Below are positions 43,139 through 52,698 of a stretch of DNA of 64,000 bases, piece by piece. Positions within the stretch are counted from its first letter, which is position 1; each line of letters starts with the position of its first letter. Both the position numbers and the translations under genes were made by a program. The stretch spans positions 35,216 to 99,215 of the forward strand of contig JAISMF010000038.1 of assembly GCA_031276865.1 (NCBI GenBank). The letters are read 5' to 3'. The DNA comes from Deltaproteobacteria bacterium (GTDB lineage Bacteria > Desulfobacterota > Desulfarculia > Adiutricales > Adiutricaceae). A model generated the notes under the pieces. It had not been told where the DNA came from, searched no databases, and worked only from the letters and a program-made list of their open reading frames with translations.

Positions 43139-46024
43139 ATGGACCCCGTCACGCTCAAGGAATGCGCCATCGAACTTAGGCTCATGGCGAGGGAGGGGGA
43201 AAAGTGGCTCCTCGACAACGAGGAGGCCCAGGGTCCCCAGCCCGAGGAGAGGAAGAACCTGCGCCGCGCGGGGAGGCGTCTTCAGACCATCGCCCGCGCG
43301 GCCGGCACCAAAACCGGCATCGCGGTCTTCGGGCCCTCCCAGGTGGGGAAGTCCACCCTCATAAGCGCCTTGGCCAAGCCTAGGCGGGGCAAGCTCATGG
43401 TGGATTTCCAAGGGAAGCTTTTGGATTTCATCAACCAGGTGAACCCCACCGGCGGAAAGGAGACCACCGGGGTGGTCACCCGCTTCTCCTTGGACGATCC
43501 CCCCCGCTCCCCGGACGACTCGCTTCCGGTGTGCCTGAAGATATTTTCGGAAACCGACATTTTAAAGATCCTCGCGAACACCTACTTCTCCGAAGGGCAG
43601 GGGGCCTACCGCCTGGACCCGAAGGAGCTGGAAACCGCCTTGAAAGATCTCTCCGAAAAGACGGGGGCGCCCTCCCGTGCGCCCTCCCTGGACGACATGG
43701 AGGATCTGAAGGAATACGTCGAAAGCGTCTCCCGGAATTTAAAGGCCGGAGACGATCTGACTTCCATGTTCTGGCCGGCCGCGGTGGAGCTCGCGGGCAG
43801 GCTCGAAATCGAGGATAGGGCCCGGCTCTTCTCCTTTATCTGGGGGGGCCTTTCCGAGTTCACCAGCCTCTACAAGGTCCTCTACCAAGCCCTTTCCCAG
43901 CTGGGCTTTCCGGAAACCGCCTTCACCTCGATTAAAGCCCTCTACGAGGAGGACGTGACTCCGGACGGCCGGAAAAACAGCGTGCTCCACGTGGACAGGC
44001 TTTTGGGGATTTTAGACGGAAACCCGACCGACGCCATCCCCGTGGTCTCTCTGGAGGGCCGCAAGACCAATCTGGCCCGGCCAGTTCTCTGCGCCCTCAT
44101 AGCCGAGCTCCACGCGAAAGTTAAGGAATCCCCCGGGGACTTCATGAACGGGGCGGACATTTTGGATTTTCCGGGCTACCGCTCCCGCAGCAAGTACGAA
44201 AATTTCCGGGAGGCCGTCAAAAAGGCCGACGAAATCAAGAACTGCTTCATCAGGGGGAAGGTGGCCTACGTCTTCCAGCGCTACTCGGCCATGAAGGAGA
44301 TAACCGTGATGCTTTTGTGCATCAAGGACAGCAACATGGAGATAGCCGATCTCCCCGAGGTGGTGAACCGCTGGATCGTGGATTCCCACGGCGCCACCCC
44401 GGAGGAGCGCTGGGGGAAGCAGGTCTGCCTCTTCATGGTTCTAACCTTCTTCAACGTGCACTTCCAGCGGGGCGAGGGGGAAAGCGATCTGACGAAAATC
44501 TGGGAAAACCGCCTCACGGCCTCCATATCCCAGCCCTTCGACAAGTCCGACTGGCCCAAGAACTGGGCCCGCCGGGGAGGCTCCACCATCCCCTTCAACA
44601 ACTGCTACTGGCTCTTAAACGTCTTTAGGAGCATAAACTTTTTAAACGTGAACGAGGTGAGCCTCGAGGACGGAGCCGAGAGACTCCTCCTTCCCAGCCA
44701 AATCGCCTCGGGGGAGGATCAAAACACCGCCTACATCGCCAAGGGCGTCCGCCCCGAAATGGAGGGCTGGCTCGCGAGCCTGCGGGAGGCCCACCACAAG
44801 ACTCCTTTGGTGCGGAGCTTTTTTAGAAGCCCGGAGGAGGCCTGGGAGGGGGCGGTGTCCTCGGAGGACGGCGGTTGCGCGTACATCATCTCCAAACTGG
44901 AGCCCATCTTGCGGGCCGACATCAAGACCGCGCAGCTGAGGTCCCTGGCCGTGAAGGAGGGGAAGGTCCTCCAGGACATCGTGAGCTTCTTCTACCAGGG
45001 GGGATCCACCGAGGAGGAGACCCAGAACAAAAGGAACCTCTTCAAGCGCGTCGACAGCGCCCTCGCGAAGCTGGGAAACCCCGAAAACATCGATAGGATC
45101 CACGCCCTCAAGTCGGGAACCCCCTGGCACCGTTTCGGACTCTTGTTAAGGGATCTAACCTTCTCCGACGACGAGTGCTACGAGATCTTCACCCGACCCG
45201 AGGCCCTTTCGGGGAGGCGTCCGGAGCCGGCGGCCGGGGATCCCCCCCCCGCGGATTCCCAGGCGGCCTCGAAGGCTGCGGAAGCGGAGCCGGTCACCGA
45301 GGACGACATCTTTAAAAACCTCTTCGGCGACGACGAATCCGCGGCGCCTCCTTCGGACGGCGCTCCGGCGCCTCCGGCGCCGGAAAGCGTCCGGGAGGAC
45401 GACAAGGCCAGGCACTATAGGCGGGTGTTGGAGACCGAGTGGCAGGCCGCCTTGGAGCGCGTGGCCGCGAACCCCTACAAGCTGCGCTACTACGGCTTCA
45501 ACCCCAAGGACCTGAAAGACATGATTTTGGAGCTCAAGGCCGGAGCCGCGAGGCTGAAGCTCATGCCGAAGATAGAGGATGCCTTGCGGGAGGCCTCCAA
45601 GTACGCGAACGTGAACCAGGAGGCCAACATCTGGAACCTCTCCCGCATCGCCTCGGCCAAGCTCTCGGACTTCGTGAACTATCTTGGCTACTCGCCCAGG
45701 GCCCTTCCCGACCCGGCGGCCCGCACCGTCTCCATCTCGACTAAAACCTTCACCCTTTTTCAGAAGGCGGAAATCAAGGGGGAGTACCCGGAGCTGCCGG
45801 ATCTGCCCCCGGCCTACGAGAAGCCCTACCACCGTGACTGGCGGCTGGCCCTCTACCAGCTCATGATCGACAACGTCTACTTCGCCGAGCGCACCTACGA
45901 CATCAAAGAAAACGAGCGCCTGGGGACCATCAAGGGAAAGGTCGACCGCAGCAACGGAAAGCTCCGGGAGGGTCTGGAGCCACCCAAGGTCAAAGCCGCG
46001 GCCGGAGGCGAGGTGGTTCACTAG
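43139..46024 (+). CDS. srfC: SrfC-family protein (P-loop GTPase-like virulence factor)
   Basis: 961 residues of the putative bacterial virulence factor (SrfC) family. A P-loop (GPSQVGKSTLISAL) lies near 64-77, followed at ~96 by VNPTGGKETTGVVTRFS, a possible switch threonine region. A DxxG-like motif (DILDFPGYRSRS) lies near 339, so the fold looks like a dynamin/septin-type GTPase. The C-terminal third has an acidic Ala/Pro-rich insert (~690-760) and then a conserved-looking helical and beta region (NPYKLRYYGFNPKDL). No membrane segment. Its gene follows srfB and is closed by a perfect 15-bp terminator hairpin. In known operons srfA, srfB and srfC are adjacent; here the SrfA-like genes lie 8-20 kb away on the other strand. 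Confidence 0.85.
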   Translation: MDPVTLKECAIELRLMAREGEKWLLDNEEAQGPQPEERKNLRRAGRRLQTIARAAGTKTGIAVFGPSQVGKSTLISALAKPRRGKLMVDFQGKLLDFINQVNPTGGKETTGVVTRFSLDDPPRSPDDSLPVCLKIFSETDILKILANTYFSEGQGAYRLDPKELETALKDLSEKTGAPSRAPSLDDMEDLKEYVESVSRNLKAGDDLTSMFWPAAVELAGRLEIEDRARLFSFIWGGLSEFTSLYKVLYQALSQLGFPETAFTSIKALYEEDVTPDGRKNSVLHVDRLLGILDGNPTDAIPVVSLEGRKTNLARPVLCALIAELHAKVKESPGDFMNGADILDFPGYRSRSKYENFREAVKKADEIKNCFIRGKVAYVFQRYSAMKEITVMLLCIKDSNMEIADLPEVVNRWIVDSHGATPEERWGKQVCLFMVLTFFNVHFQRGEGESDLTKIWENRLTASISQPFDKSDWPKNWARRGGSTIPFNNCYWLLNVFRSINFLNVNEVSLEDGAERLLLPSQIASGEDQNTAYIAKGVRPEMEGWLASLREAHHKTPLVRSFFRSPEEAWEGAVSSEDGGCAYIISKLEPILRADIKTAQLRSLAVKEGKVLQDIVSFFYQGGSTEEETQNKRNLFKRVDSALAKLGNPENIDRIHALKSGTPWHRFGLLLRDLTFSDDECYEIFTRPEALSGRRPEPAAGDPPPADSQAASKAAEAEPVTEDDIFKNLFGDDESAAPPSDGAPAPPAPESVREDDKARHYRRVLETEWQAALERVAANPYKLRYYGFNPKDLKDMILELKAGAARLKLMPKIEDALREASKYANVNQEANIWNLSRIASAKLSDFVNYLGYSPRALPDPAARTVSISTKTFTLFQKAEIKGEYPELPDLPPAYEKPYHRDWRLALYQLMIDNVYFAERTYDIKENERLGTIKGKVDRSNGKLREGLEPPKVKAAAGGEVVH

Positions 46025-46076
46025 GGAGGGAGGTCTTCCCGGGGGACGCCCTCCTTCAAGCCGTCGGCGGGACGCG

Positions 46077-46115
46077 GCCGCCCCCCCGCCCGGGAGGGCG
46101 GGGGGGCGGCGTTTT
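46077..46115 (+). terminator. Strong intrinsic terminator after srfC
   Basis: GCCGCCCCCCCGCCC (46077-46091) pairs perfectly with GGGCGGGGGGGCGGC (46096-46110) around a GGGA loop and is followed by GTTTT. It lies 53 bases after the srfC stop. Confidence 0.85.
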
Positions 46116-46150
46116 CCAGCGGAAACCCCCTTTAAACTCCGCCTTTGTTA

Positions 46151-46180
46151 AAAAGCGCCCCGAAGGCGCCGCTTTTTTTC
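46151..46180 (+). terminator. Second terminator-like hairpin after srfC
   Basis: An imperfect hairpin (AAAAGCGCC ... GGCGCCGC with a short bulge) ends in a seven-base T run. It backs up the preceding terminator. Confidence 0.6.
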
Positions 46181-46952
46181 CCTTGGGCTCCGGTTCTTTA
46201 CAAGCCCGCCGCGCTTTGAAACTCCGGAAAGCGGCGGGACTAATCGTTCAATGGCGGAAAGGGCTTCCGGCGTTTATCGGAGCGCCCTTAAAATTTTCCG
46301 CCGCTGGACGGTGGACGCGGGGGAAAGTCGCCTCTCTTTCGAGCTCCTCGGGGAGGCGAATGTTTTTCGGGCCGCCCGCGCTAATTTGTTCGACCACGCG
46401 CGGACGCTTTCCAGATCCGGGAGAACGGGCGTTCCGGAAGAGTCCCGCGGCTCATTTCCAAGGTCGGGTTTTACATTTCCCGCCTTTTATTTTAAAGTGG
46501 TGGGGAAAAGAAGCCTCCTCCCCGTTTCCGCCCTCCGGATTCTTCGTTCCGGAGCCCTTTCCATTTCTTGTTTTTCCGTTGCGGAATCTCTCCTATTCCC
46601 GCTCCTTCCGTCTGAGTTTCCCAATTTTTCTTTTTAAGTCCCGCGTTCCGTCTTTTCAATTTTTCAATCTTTTTTCTCTGTTTTCAAATATTTTATCTTT
46701 ATTTCGCTTTCTTTTTAAAATATTATCTTGATTTTACCTTCCCTTAAAAAATTCTACCTTTGTTTAATCTAATATTTAAAAATTTCATCTTGATTTCGTC
46801 TTCTATTGAAAAATTACGTCATGACTTTATCATCTTTGAATTTCATTTTGATTTTATCTTCTTTTTAAAAATTTCATCTTGATTTTACCCTCTTTTTCGC
46901 CCCCTTCCGAAAGTTTTCGCGGGGAGGAACCCTCCGCTTTTAGAGGTTTTTA
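46181..46952 (+). other. Long pyrimidine-rich spacer before the duplicated-domain gene
   Basis: After the terminators, 46181-46480 is GC-rich without a convincing gene; the open frames give low-complexity translations. From 46560 the plus strand becomes T-rich and turns into a ~30-base periodic repeat (46682-46893). Any promoter for the vWA/tag genes downstream should lie here or beyond. Confidence 0.5.
46682..46893 (+). repeat. About 30-bp degenerate T-rich tandem repeats, seven units
   Basis: Successive units of 27-32 bases share the pattern TTTTTAAAAATTTCATCTTG followed by ATTTTACCYTC. The two best units (46712-46741 and about 46863-46893) are nearly identical. The plus strand is almost free of G. 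It ends ~60 bases before the next gene start. Confidence 0.7.
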
Positions 46953-48905
46953 ATGGCCAGAGCCAGACTGGAAAACCTGACCGCCGCCAAAGACGGCTGG
47001 GCCCTTTTATCCGTCACCCTCTCGGACGATGAGAAGGGGCGGATTAAAATCGACCCGGACGAGGCCGACTTCAGCCTCGCCATAAAAAAGATCCAGTCGG
47101 ACGACTTTCTCCATTGCGGGGAACGTGGCTTCCTGTGGGGGAAGGGGGAATTCTACTTCAAGATAAAGCGCTCCAAGAAGCTTTCCGGGGATCTGGCCCT
47201 GAAGATCTCTTCCCGGCTCACGGACAACTTCACGGAGAACCAGTTTTTCTTCCTCCTCAAGGGAGAAAATTTCGGACCCCTCTCTTTTCCCGTGATGTCG
47301 AGCGGGCTATCCCGAAGGCGGGACGCCGGAGCGGGGGGCTACCCCTCCTACAAGGGGCCCGGGGCGGGGGAGAACGCCGGCTACGACGAGGAAAGCGATC
47401 CGGAAATCGAAAGGATCGTCCCCCCCACGGGGAGGATAACGAACCACCCCGATCCCATGGCCGAACCCGGCCGGGGTCTATTCGTCCTAAGCTCCAAGAA
47501 GCCGATAACAACCGGACGGCGGCAGAATAGCGTGAGAGTCCAGCTCCTGGAACCCGTTGGGGCCCGGGAGGTCGCGACCGAGGCCGAGTGCGGAATGAGG
47601 CTTGTTTCCCCCGGGTCTCTTGAAATCGACCTTCCGCCGGAGCTCTGCCTCCGGCTCTCGTTAACCAACGACTTTTTCAATCTGTATCTGGAACCCGATC
47701 CGCTCTTAAACTTTCCCGCGGACTCCTCCGCCTTCGTGAAACCCGTCCCCAAAGAGCCGGAACCCCAGGTTTTATTGGCGCCCCGGGCGGAACTCCAAGA
47801 CGATCCCCACCAAGGCGCCGGATGGGCCCTTTTCACCCTGGAGGCGGAAGGCGAGGCGGCGAAGTTCGATCTGGCCGAGGACGACTACCGTTTGTCGGTG
47901 AGGGATCCGGAAAGCGGCCTCCATCTCGCCTGGGCGGGGACGGGCTTCGACTGGGGGTCGGAACGGGGCTTCATAAACACCCAGCTGGTCTCTTTAAACG
48001 GCGGCGTTCTGGTTTTACGGCTCTTTCCCGGCCTCACCTCGAGGCTGGATAAAAGCCCCCTCCTTTACACCGTGAGCTGGAAAAGCGGCGAGATCTCCGA
48101 AACCCCGGCCGACGCCTCGGGCTTAACCCGGCTCCCCGTTCCCCAAGAGACCCCTTTGGAGCCGCCCGTTCCAGTTCCGGCGCCTCTTCCGCCCGCCGTC
48201 GAGAAAAAAGGGAAGGGGAAAATAATCGCCCTGGGGGCCCTTCTCCTGTTGGTCTTAGCCGCCCTCGGAGCCTTTGGCTACTTTAAATTTTACGCCAAGC
48301 CCGCCGAGACTGAGACGGCCTCCCTGAACCCGCCGGAGGCGCCTCCCGAAGAGGAGGCGCCCAAAGCGGAGGAAAACAAGCCTTCCGAGGCGGCTCCCTC
48401 CGAAACCCCTCCGGCGGCCGAATCTCCACCCTCCGAAACCCCTCCGGCGGCCGGAAACGCCATTCCGGACGTCCCCCCCACCGACCCTTCCGCCGCCGCC
48501 GCCCCGCCGGAGCCGGGACCCTCCGCCCCCACCCGGGTGGACGAGGCGGAGAGGCTCATCGGCGGGGGGAGCAGCTTCGCCCAGATGGAGGGGAAATACC
48601 TGGAGTTCGCCTCCGGAACCGATCCCGACTCTTTAGACGCGAGCTACCGCCTTCTCCAGGCGCTTTCGGTGTACGCCCCCAAGTACAAGGCCGTCTACGC
48701 CGAGTACTTCGATCCTTTGGTGAAGAAGCCCGCGCCCGACTACGTGGAGAAGAACGCCTTCAAGGCGTATCAACTCTACTCGGAGGCGGTTAAACTGGGA
48801 GACCTTTCGCGTAGGGAGAGTTTGGACGCTCTGAAGGAATGGAGCGCCACCGCCGCGGCCAAAGGCCAGCCCGGGGTGAGCGAGCTTTTAAGTTCCCTCC
48901 CGTGA
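46953..48905 (+). CDS. Bitopic protein with two copies of an N-terminal domain
   Basis: 650 residues, no family recognised. The cytosolic part (~1-420) contains a duplicated unit: DGWALLSVTLSDDEKGRIKI ... FLWGKGEFYFKI near 14-75 and AGWALFTLEAEGEAAKFDLA ... FDWGSERGFIN near 288-345. One transmembrane helix (GKIIALGALLLLVLAALGAFGYF) lies at ~425-447. A Pro/Glu/Ala-rich stretch with a repeated PSETPPAA follows, then a helical C-terminal domain with Sel1/TPR-like character (KAYQLYSEAVKLGDLSRRES). N-in/C-out topology matches the SrfA-like proteins, so it may be a further bitopic link between cytosolic SrfB/C and the envelope. AGAGG precedes the ATG. Confidence 0.65.
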   Translation: MARARLENLTAAKDGWALLSVTLSDDEKGRIKIDPDEADFSLAIKKIQSDDFLHCGERGFLWGKGEFYFKIKRSKKLSGDLALKISSRLTDNFTENQFFFLLKGENFGPLSFPVMSSGLSRRRDAGAGGYPSYKGPGAGENAGYDEESDPEIERIVPPTGRITNHPDPMAEPGRGLFVLSSKKPITTGRRQNSVRVQLLEPVGAREVATEAECGMRLVSPGSLEIDLPPELCLRLSLTNDFFNLYLEPDPLLNFPADSSAFVKPVPKEPEPQVLLAPRAELQDDPHQGAGWALFTLEAEGEAAKFDLAEDDYRLSVRDPESGLHLAWAGTGFDWGSERGFINTQLVSLNGGVLVLRLFPGLTSRLDKSPLLYTVSWKSGEISETPADASGLTRLPVPQETPLEPPVPVPAPLPPAVEKKGKGKIIALGALLLLVLAALGAFGYFKFYAKPAETETASLNPPEAPPEEEAPKAEENKPSEAAPSETPPAAESPPSETPPAAGNAIPDVPPTDPSAAAAPPEPGPSAPTRVDEAERLIGGGSSFAQMEGKYLEFASGTDPDSLDASYRLLQALSVYAPKYKAVYAEYFDPLVKKPAPDYVEKNAFKAYQLYSEAVKLGDLSRRESLDALKEWSATAAAKGQPGVSELLSSLP

Positions 48906-49243
48906 CTTCCATTAACGTCGCCCGGAAGGCCCCCCTGGTCCGGGCGGTTTTTTAAGAGACGCCTTTTCGCCGGCCGCGCCGGCGCTTTTAAAGGGACGCC
49001 TTTTCGCCGACCTTACTGAGGGAGGCGGAAAACGATAAGGAAGAGCTGGCAGCGGAACGGAATTAAAGGGAAGGGCGCTAAACGAAGGCGCGAAATTTTA
49101 GAGGCGATCGGGCGGGGAAACCCACGGAAACGGGGAAACGTCTAGGCGACGGAAACAAAATTCACGTACGGTAGGAAACCGATGGAAAAGAAACGGCCTC
49201 GGCGGGCCCGGACACGCGAAGAATTAACGAGGATGAATTGACT
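48906..49243. other. Spacer with hairpin before the vWA gene
   Basis: About 340 GC-rich bases. CGCCGGC (48968-48974) pairs with GCCGGCG (48978-48984), followed by CTTTTA, a possible weak terminator. ACGCCTTTTCGCCG occurs twice nearby (about 48960 and 48996). No gene seen. Confidence 0.5.
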
Positions 49244-51223
49244 ATGACCAGCGGCCGTTTTTTTCCGCGCCTTTCCCTAGGCGTCCTCCTAATCGCGGGC
49301 GCCCTCGTCCTGTTTTCCGCCTCCGGGCTTTTCGCCCAGAAGAAACCCCTCCTGGTGGAGGGGAAGAGCTCGATCTACCAGAGGCTGGTGACCCATCCCG
49401 GGGCCACGCCCCTGTCGGGTCCGGGCGGCGCCGAGGTCGGGCAGCCCCTTTTGACCTTCACGGTGCTCTACGTCTACGACATGAAGTTCGAGGGCGGCGG
49501 GAGATGGTACCAGGTGGGGGCCGACAGCAAGGGAACCAACCTCTTCTGGCTCAACTTCGAGCAGGTGACCCTCTGGAACAACAACATGACGGTGATGTTC
49601 GCGGAGAAGTCGGGCCGGCCCCAGCCGGTGCTTTTTTTCAAGACCGGGGATTATTTAAGAGAACTCGTGACGAAGCCCGGGATAGGAGGCATCCTCGAAG
49701 GGCTCACGGCGGATTTCACCAAGTACTTCGAGTCCGGCTCTCCGCCTCCGGACGATTTCCCGGTGTTGGCGAAGGAGCCGGGAGACGAGGAGGGGGCGGT
49801 GTCGGCGGAGAATTTCTACCTCATGCCCATCCTGGCCTACGACAACGGCATCGAGGGCTTGACCTTCCTGGAGGTGGTGGCCATAAACCCCGCCCGGCCG
49901 GACCATTTGGAGCCCATAAACAACCCCAAGGTGGGGATAGCCTTCGTCATCGACACCACCATCTCCATGCGGGAATACATCGAGGCCACCAAAGACATCT
50001 GCCGCTACATTTTCGATCTGGTGGAGAAGAGCGGCAAGGCCGCCGACACCTATTTGGCCTTCGTGGCCTTCCGCAGCTCGGTGGAGAAGAGCCCGGGGCT
50101 GGAATACACCACCAAACTCGTCTCCGACTTCACGCCGGCCACCGAAAAAAATTCTTTTTTAAGCGCCTTAGCCGGAGTGGAGGAGGCGAAAGCCTCCTCC
50201 CACTCCTTTAACGAGGACTCCGTGGCGGGTTTATCCCGGGCTTTGGATCTGGACTGGAACCAATTCAACGGGGGGGTGATCATTTTAATAACCGACGCCG
50301 GACCTCTGGATCTAAGCGATCCCAACCGCGCCACCCCGGACTCCGCTTCCACCATCTTCGAGAGGGCCAAGGAAAAGGGCGCGCACATAGTGCCCATCCA
50401 CCTTAAAACCCCCCAGGGCCGCAACAACCACGGCTACGCCGAGGAGAACTACCGCCGGCTCGCGACCGAGTTCGGGGGATCCCCCACCTACATCCCCCTC
50501 CAGGTCTCCGACTCCACCGGGGGGGCGGGGCGCTACGCCGAATTCATGGAGGGCTTCGCGGACACCTTCCGCCAGGCCCTGGACTCGGGCGGCCCCGGGG
50601 GCGCGGCCCCCCCCGATAATCAGCCCTCCGACGCCTCCATGGGCTCCAGGGTGGGGGGCTACATCGGCTACTCCATCTATTTAAACTGGCTGGGCCGCTC
50701 CAAAAACACCGAGCCCATGACGGTGGTGCGCTCCTGGATATCCGACGTGGACTTGGGCGTGAAGGAGAAGAACTACTCCACCAACGTCCGGGCCGTGGAC
50801 GTGTGCATCCTTTTAACCCGCGACCAGCTGAGCGCCCTCTCCGAAACCCTCACTCAACTAACCGATTTGGCCGAAAACGCCATCGGGGACGACAAGACGG
50901 ACTTTTTTTCGGCGGTTTTGAACTCGTCACTAATGACCAGCACGGATCCCAAAACCATGGAGCTCACGCCGGCCTCGCGGCTGGGCGAGATGGGAGTTTT
51001 AGACGAGTATCTGGACGGTCTTCCCTACCCATCCAAGATAATGACCCTGACCAAGGCCGACTGGGACGCCATGCCCGCCCCCCAGCAGATGGACTTCATC
51101 AAGCAGCTGCGCTCCAAGATAAGCGCCTACCGCAAAATTAACGACAACTTGACCGGTTGGTACCGCAACAGCGAGGATCCGGGGGAATGGCTCTGCCGGG
51201 TGCCGCTCACGCTTCTGCCCTAA
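49244..51223 (+). CDS. Exported PpkA-like vWA protein without kinase domain
   Basis: About 659 residues. A signal sequence or anchor (LSLGVLLIAGALVLFSASGLFA) is followed by KKPLLVEGKSSIYQRLVTHPGATPLSGPGG, which resembles the start of the periplasmic half of PpkA, the T6SS Thr/Ser kinase (K-P-L-L-M-x-G-K-T-x-L-Y-Q-R-V). A vWA domain begins at VGIAFVIDTTISMREYIE (~229), a D-x-T-x-S MIDAS variant, with LITDAG further on. No kinase domain is present, nor room for one. Inferred to be the periplasmic partner of the TagR-like proteins. Start: ATG at 49244 or the TTG two codons earlier; GAGGA lies 5-11 bases upstream. A hairpin follows the stop. Confidence 0.75.
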   Translation: MTSGRFFPRLSLGVLLIAGALVLFSASGLFAQKKPLLVEGKSSIYQRLVTHPGATPLSGPGGAEVGQPLLTFTVLYVYDMKFEGGGRWYQVGADSKGTNLFWLNFEQVTLWNNNMTVMFAEKSGRPQPVLFFKTGDYLRELVTKPGIGGILEGLTADFTKYFESGSPPPDDFPVLAKEPGDEEGAVSAENFYLMPILAYDNGIEGLTFLEVVAINPARPDHLEPINNPKVGIAFVIDTTISMREYIEATKDICRYIFDLVEKSGKAADTYLAFVAFRSSVEKSPGLEYTTKLVSDFTPATEKNSFLSALAGVEEAKASSHSFNEDSVAGLSRALDLDWNQFNGGVIILITDAGPLDLSDPNRATPDSASTIFERAKEKGAHIVPIHLKTPQGRNNHGYAEENYRRLATEFGGSPTYIPLQVSDSTGGAGRYAEFMEGFADTFRQALDSGGPGGAAPPDNQPSDASMGSRVGGYIGYSIYLNWLGRSKNTEPMTVVRSWISDVDLGVKEKNYSTNVRAVDVCILLTRDQLSALSETLTQLTDLAENAIGDDKTDFFSAVLNSSLMTSTDPKTMELTPASRLGEMGVLDEYLDGLPYPSKIMTLTKADWDAMPAPQQMDFIKQLRSKISAYRKINDNLTGWYRNSEDPGEWLCRVPLTLLP

Positions 51224-51237
51224 AATAATCGCCGGAA

Positions 51238-51256
51238 ACGGCCGGAGATCGGCCGT
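51238..51256 (+). terminator. Hairpin after the vWA gene
   Basis: ACGGCCG (51238-51244) pairs with CGGCCGT (51250-51256) around GAGAT, 15 bases after the stop. No clear T run follows, so termination strength is uncertain. Confidence 0.5.
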
Positions 51257-51854
51257 AGGCGGTCTTATTAGATTAAAACGTATTGAAATTTGTTATTACA
51301 TTTTATTTTCTAAATAATATATTTTGATATACTATAATATCGTATGATACATCGGATACAAGCTAATACATTCTTATATAACACTATGCAATCTAATATA
51401 ATCTAATTTAGCCTAATAATGATTGATAAATTTTAATATAACTAACATATACACTAACGTCCTAAATAAAATTCCGCATTTTTTCTAAATCAATATATAG
51501 GTCATTAGTTACATAAATTTCGATAAATAGTATGAAGTCGGATAATATCGCTGCCAATTCTCAGATAGGGTCTTTCTGAGCAGTTTTGGCGCAGGATCTC
51601 TAAAAGCTTGAATATATGCCGGCTTTAGCCAATACTTTGAAGAGCTGATCCCGTGTTAGGACGCTAGTGAACATATATTAATAAAAATTTAATATTAGAT
51701 AATATTTAATATAGTATAATAAATAATGATACAAATCAATACAACATAATAAATACTTATACATTCTAATATAGTCTGATAAATACCGATACAGTCTAAT
51801 ATAATCCGAAACAACCGGAAAGCGAAGCTTCCGCGTGAAGCGCCGGCGGGATCC
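51257..51854. other. AT-rich spacer with periodic repeats
   Basis: About 600 bases of very AT-rich sequence dividing the vWA gene from tagT. It contains three 30-bp units at 51716-51805 and looser related sequence (TCTAATATAATCTAAT-like) at 51340-51440. The spacer makes a separate promoter for tagTS likely. Confidence 0.5.
51716..51805. repeat. 30-bp AT-rich tandem repeat, three units
   Basis: Units at 51716-51745, 51746-51775 and 51776-51805 share AAATAMYKATACA followed by TCTAATATAR. Being a multiple of three and stop-free on the minus strand, the array yields a repetitive Ile/Tyr-rich false frame there. Partial related units lie just upstream. Confidence 0.75.
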
Positions 51855-52685
51855 ATGAATAGCCCTGATGAAAGAGGAGACATTCCCCCAGGGACCATTT
51901 TAAGCCTGCGGCGGGTCACCAAAACCCGGCCGGGAAAAGTACCCTACCGCCTCATGATCGCCTCGCTTTCCGTCGAGCGGGGGAGCAGGATCGCTTTGGC
52001 CGGGCAGTCGGGGTCGGGTAAAAGCACCCTTTTGGACATGCTGGCCTTGGTCTCCGCCCCGGACCCTCCGGAAAAGGGATCCGAATTCGTCTGGGCGCCA
52101 GGATCCACTAAGGAGAGGTTGGACGTCTCCCAGGATTGGAAGAGCGGAAGCGGAAAGAGGCGGGAGGCCGTGCGCAGGAGGGATCTGGGCTACATCCTCC
52201 AAAGCGGGGGGCTTCTCCCCTTCTTAAGCGTCCGGGACAACATCTTGGTTCCGGCCAGGCTGAAAAAACATCCCGAAGGAAAGGACCTGGAGGAAAGGCT
52301 GGAGCACATTTCGAGTCGCCTGGGGATTCAGCGCCTCTTAAAAAAACTCCCCTCCCGGATTTCGGTGGGGGAGCGCCAACGGGCGGCCGCCGCCCGGGCG
52401 CTCATCCACTCCCCCTCGCTTCTTTTAGCCGACGAGCCCACCGCCTCCCTGGATCCCCCCACCGCCGCCAAGGTGTTCGAGCTCTTCCTGGAATTGGCCG
52501 GGGAAAGCGGGGCCGCCGTGGTGCTCGCCACCCACAACCGGGATCAAGCGGAGAGGTTCGGCTTCGCGGTCCACACCGTGGAGTGCGAGGACAGAGAGGG
52601 GAGGATCGTCTCCTGGCTTTCGCCCCCGGCGGGGGATCCGGAGGACTCCGGAAAACTTATAGTGGTCAAGACGGCGGACGACTAA
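51855..52685 (+). CDS. tagT: TagT-like ABC transporter ATPase (LolD/MacB class)
   Basis: 276 residues. Walker A is AGQSGSGKSTLLDML, the Q-loop area is LGYILQSGGLLPFLSVRDN, the signature is ISVGERQRAAAARAL, Walker B is LLLADEPTASLD and the switch His is in LATHN. This is the LolD/MacB/FtsE group that works with FtsX-fold permeases as mechanotransmitters rather than classic pumps. With the permease, SUMF1 proteins and PpkA-like vWA around it, the best match is TagT of the P. aeruginosa TagQRST module, which signals from the envelope to PpkA. A lipoprotein-release role (LolD) is the alternative. Confidence 0.75.
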   Translation: MNSPDERGDIPPGTILSLRRVTKTRPGKVPYRLMIASLSVERGSRIALAGQSGSGKSTLLDMLALVSAPDPPEKGSEFVWAPGSTKERLDVSQDWKSGSGKRREAVRRRDLGYILQSGGLLPFLSVRDNILVPARLKKHPEGKDLEERLEHISSRLGIQRLLKKLPSRISVGERQRAAAARALIHSPSLLLADEPTASLDPPTAAKVFELFLELAGESGAAVVLATHNRDQAERFGFAVHTVECEDREGRIVSWLSPPAGDPEDSGKLIVVKTADD

Positions 52686-52698
52686 AAGTGTCGGGGTT

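Noticed and set aside
46183..46731. 182-residue plus-strand open frame
   Set aside because: It lies after the srfC terminators, runs into simple C/T sequence, has no ribosome site and gives a low-complexity Phe/Ser/Leu-rich protein.
28531..51805. Possible CRISPR arrays at the repeat regions
   Set aside because: Repeats are contiguous (13 or about 30 bp) without unique spacers, and no cas gene is present.
51695..51922. Minus-strand open frame with repeated Ile/Tyr units
   Set aside because: Product of the 30-bp AT-rich repeats; overlaps the tagT start and lacks any other support.
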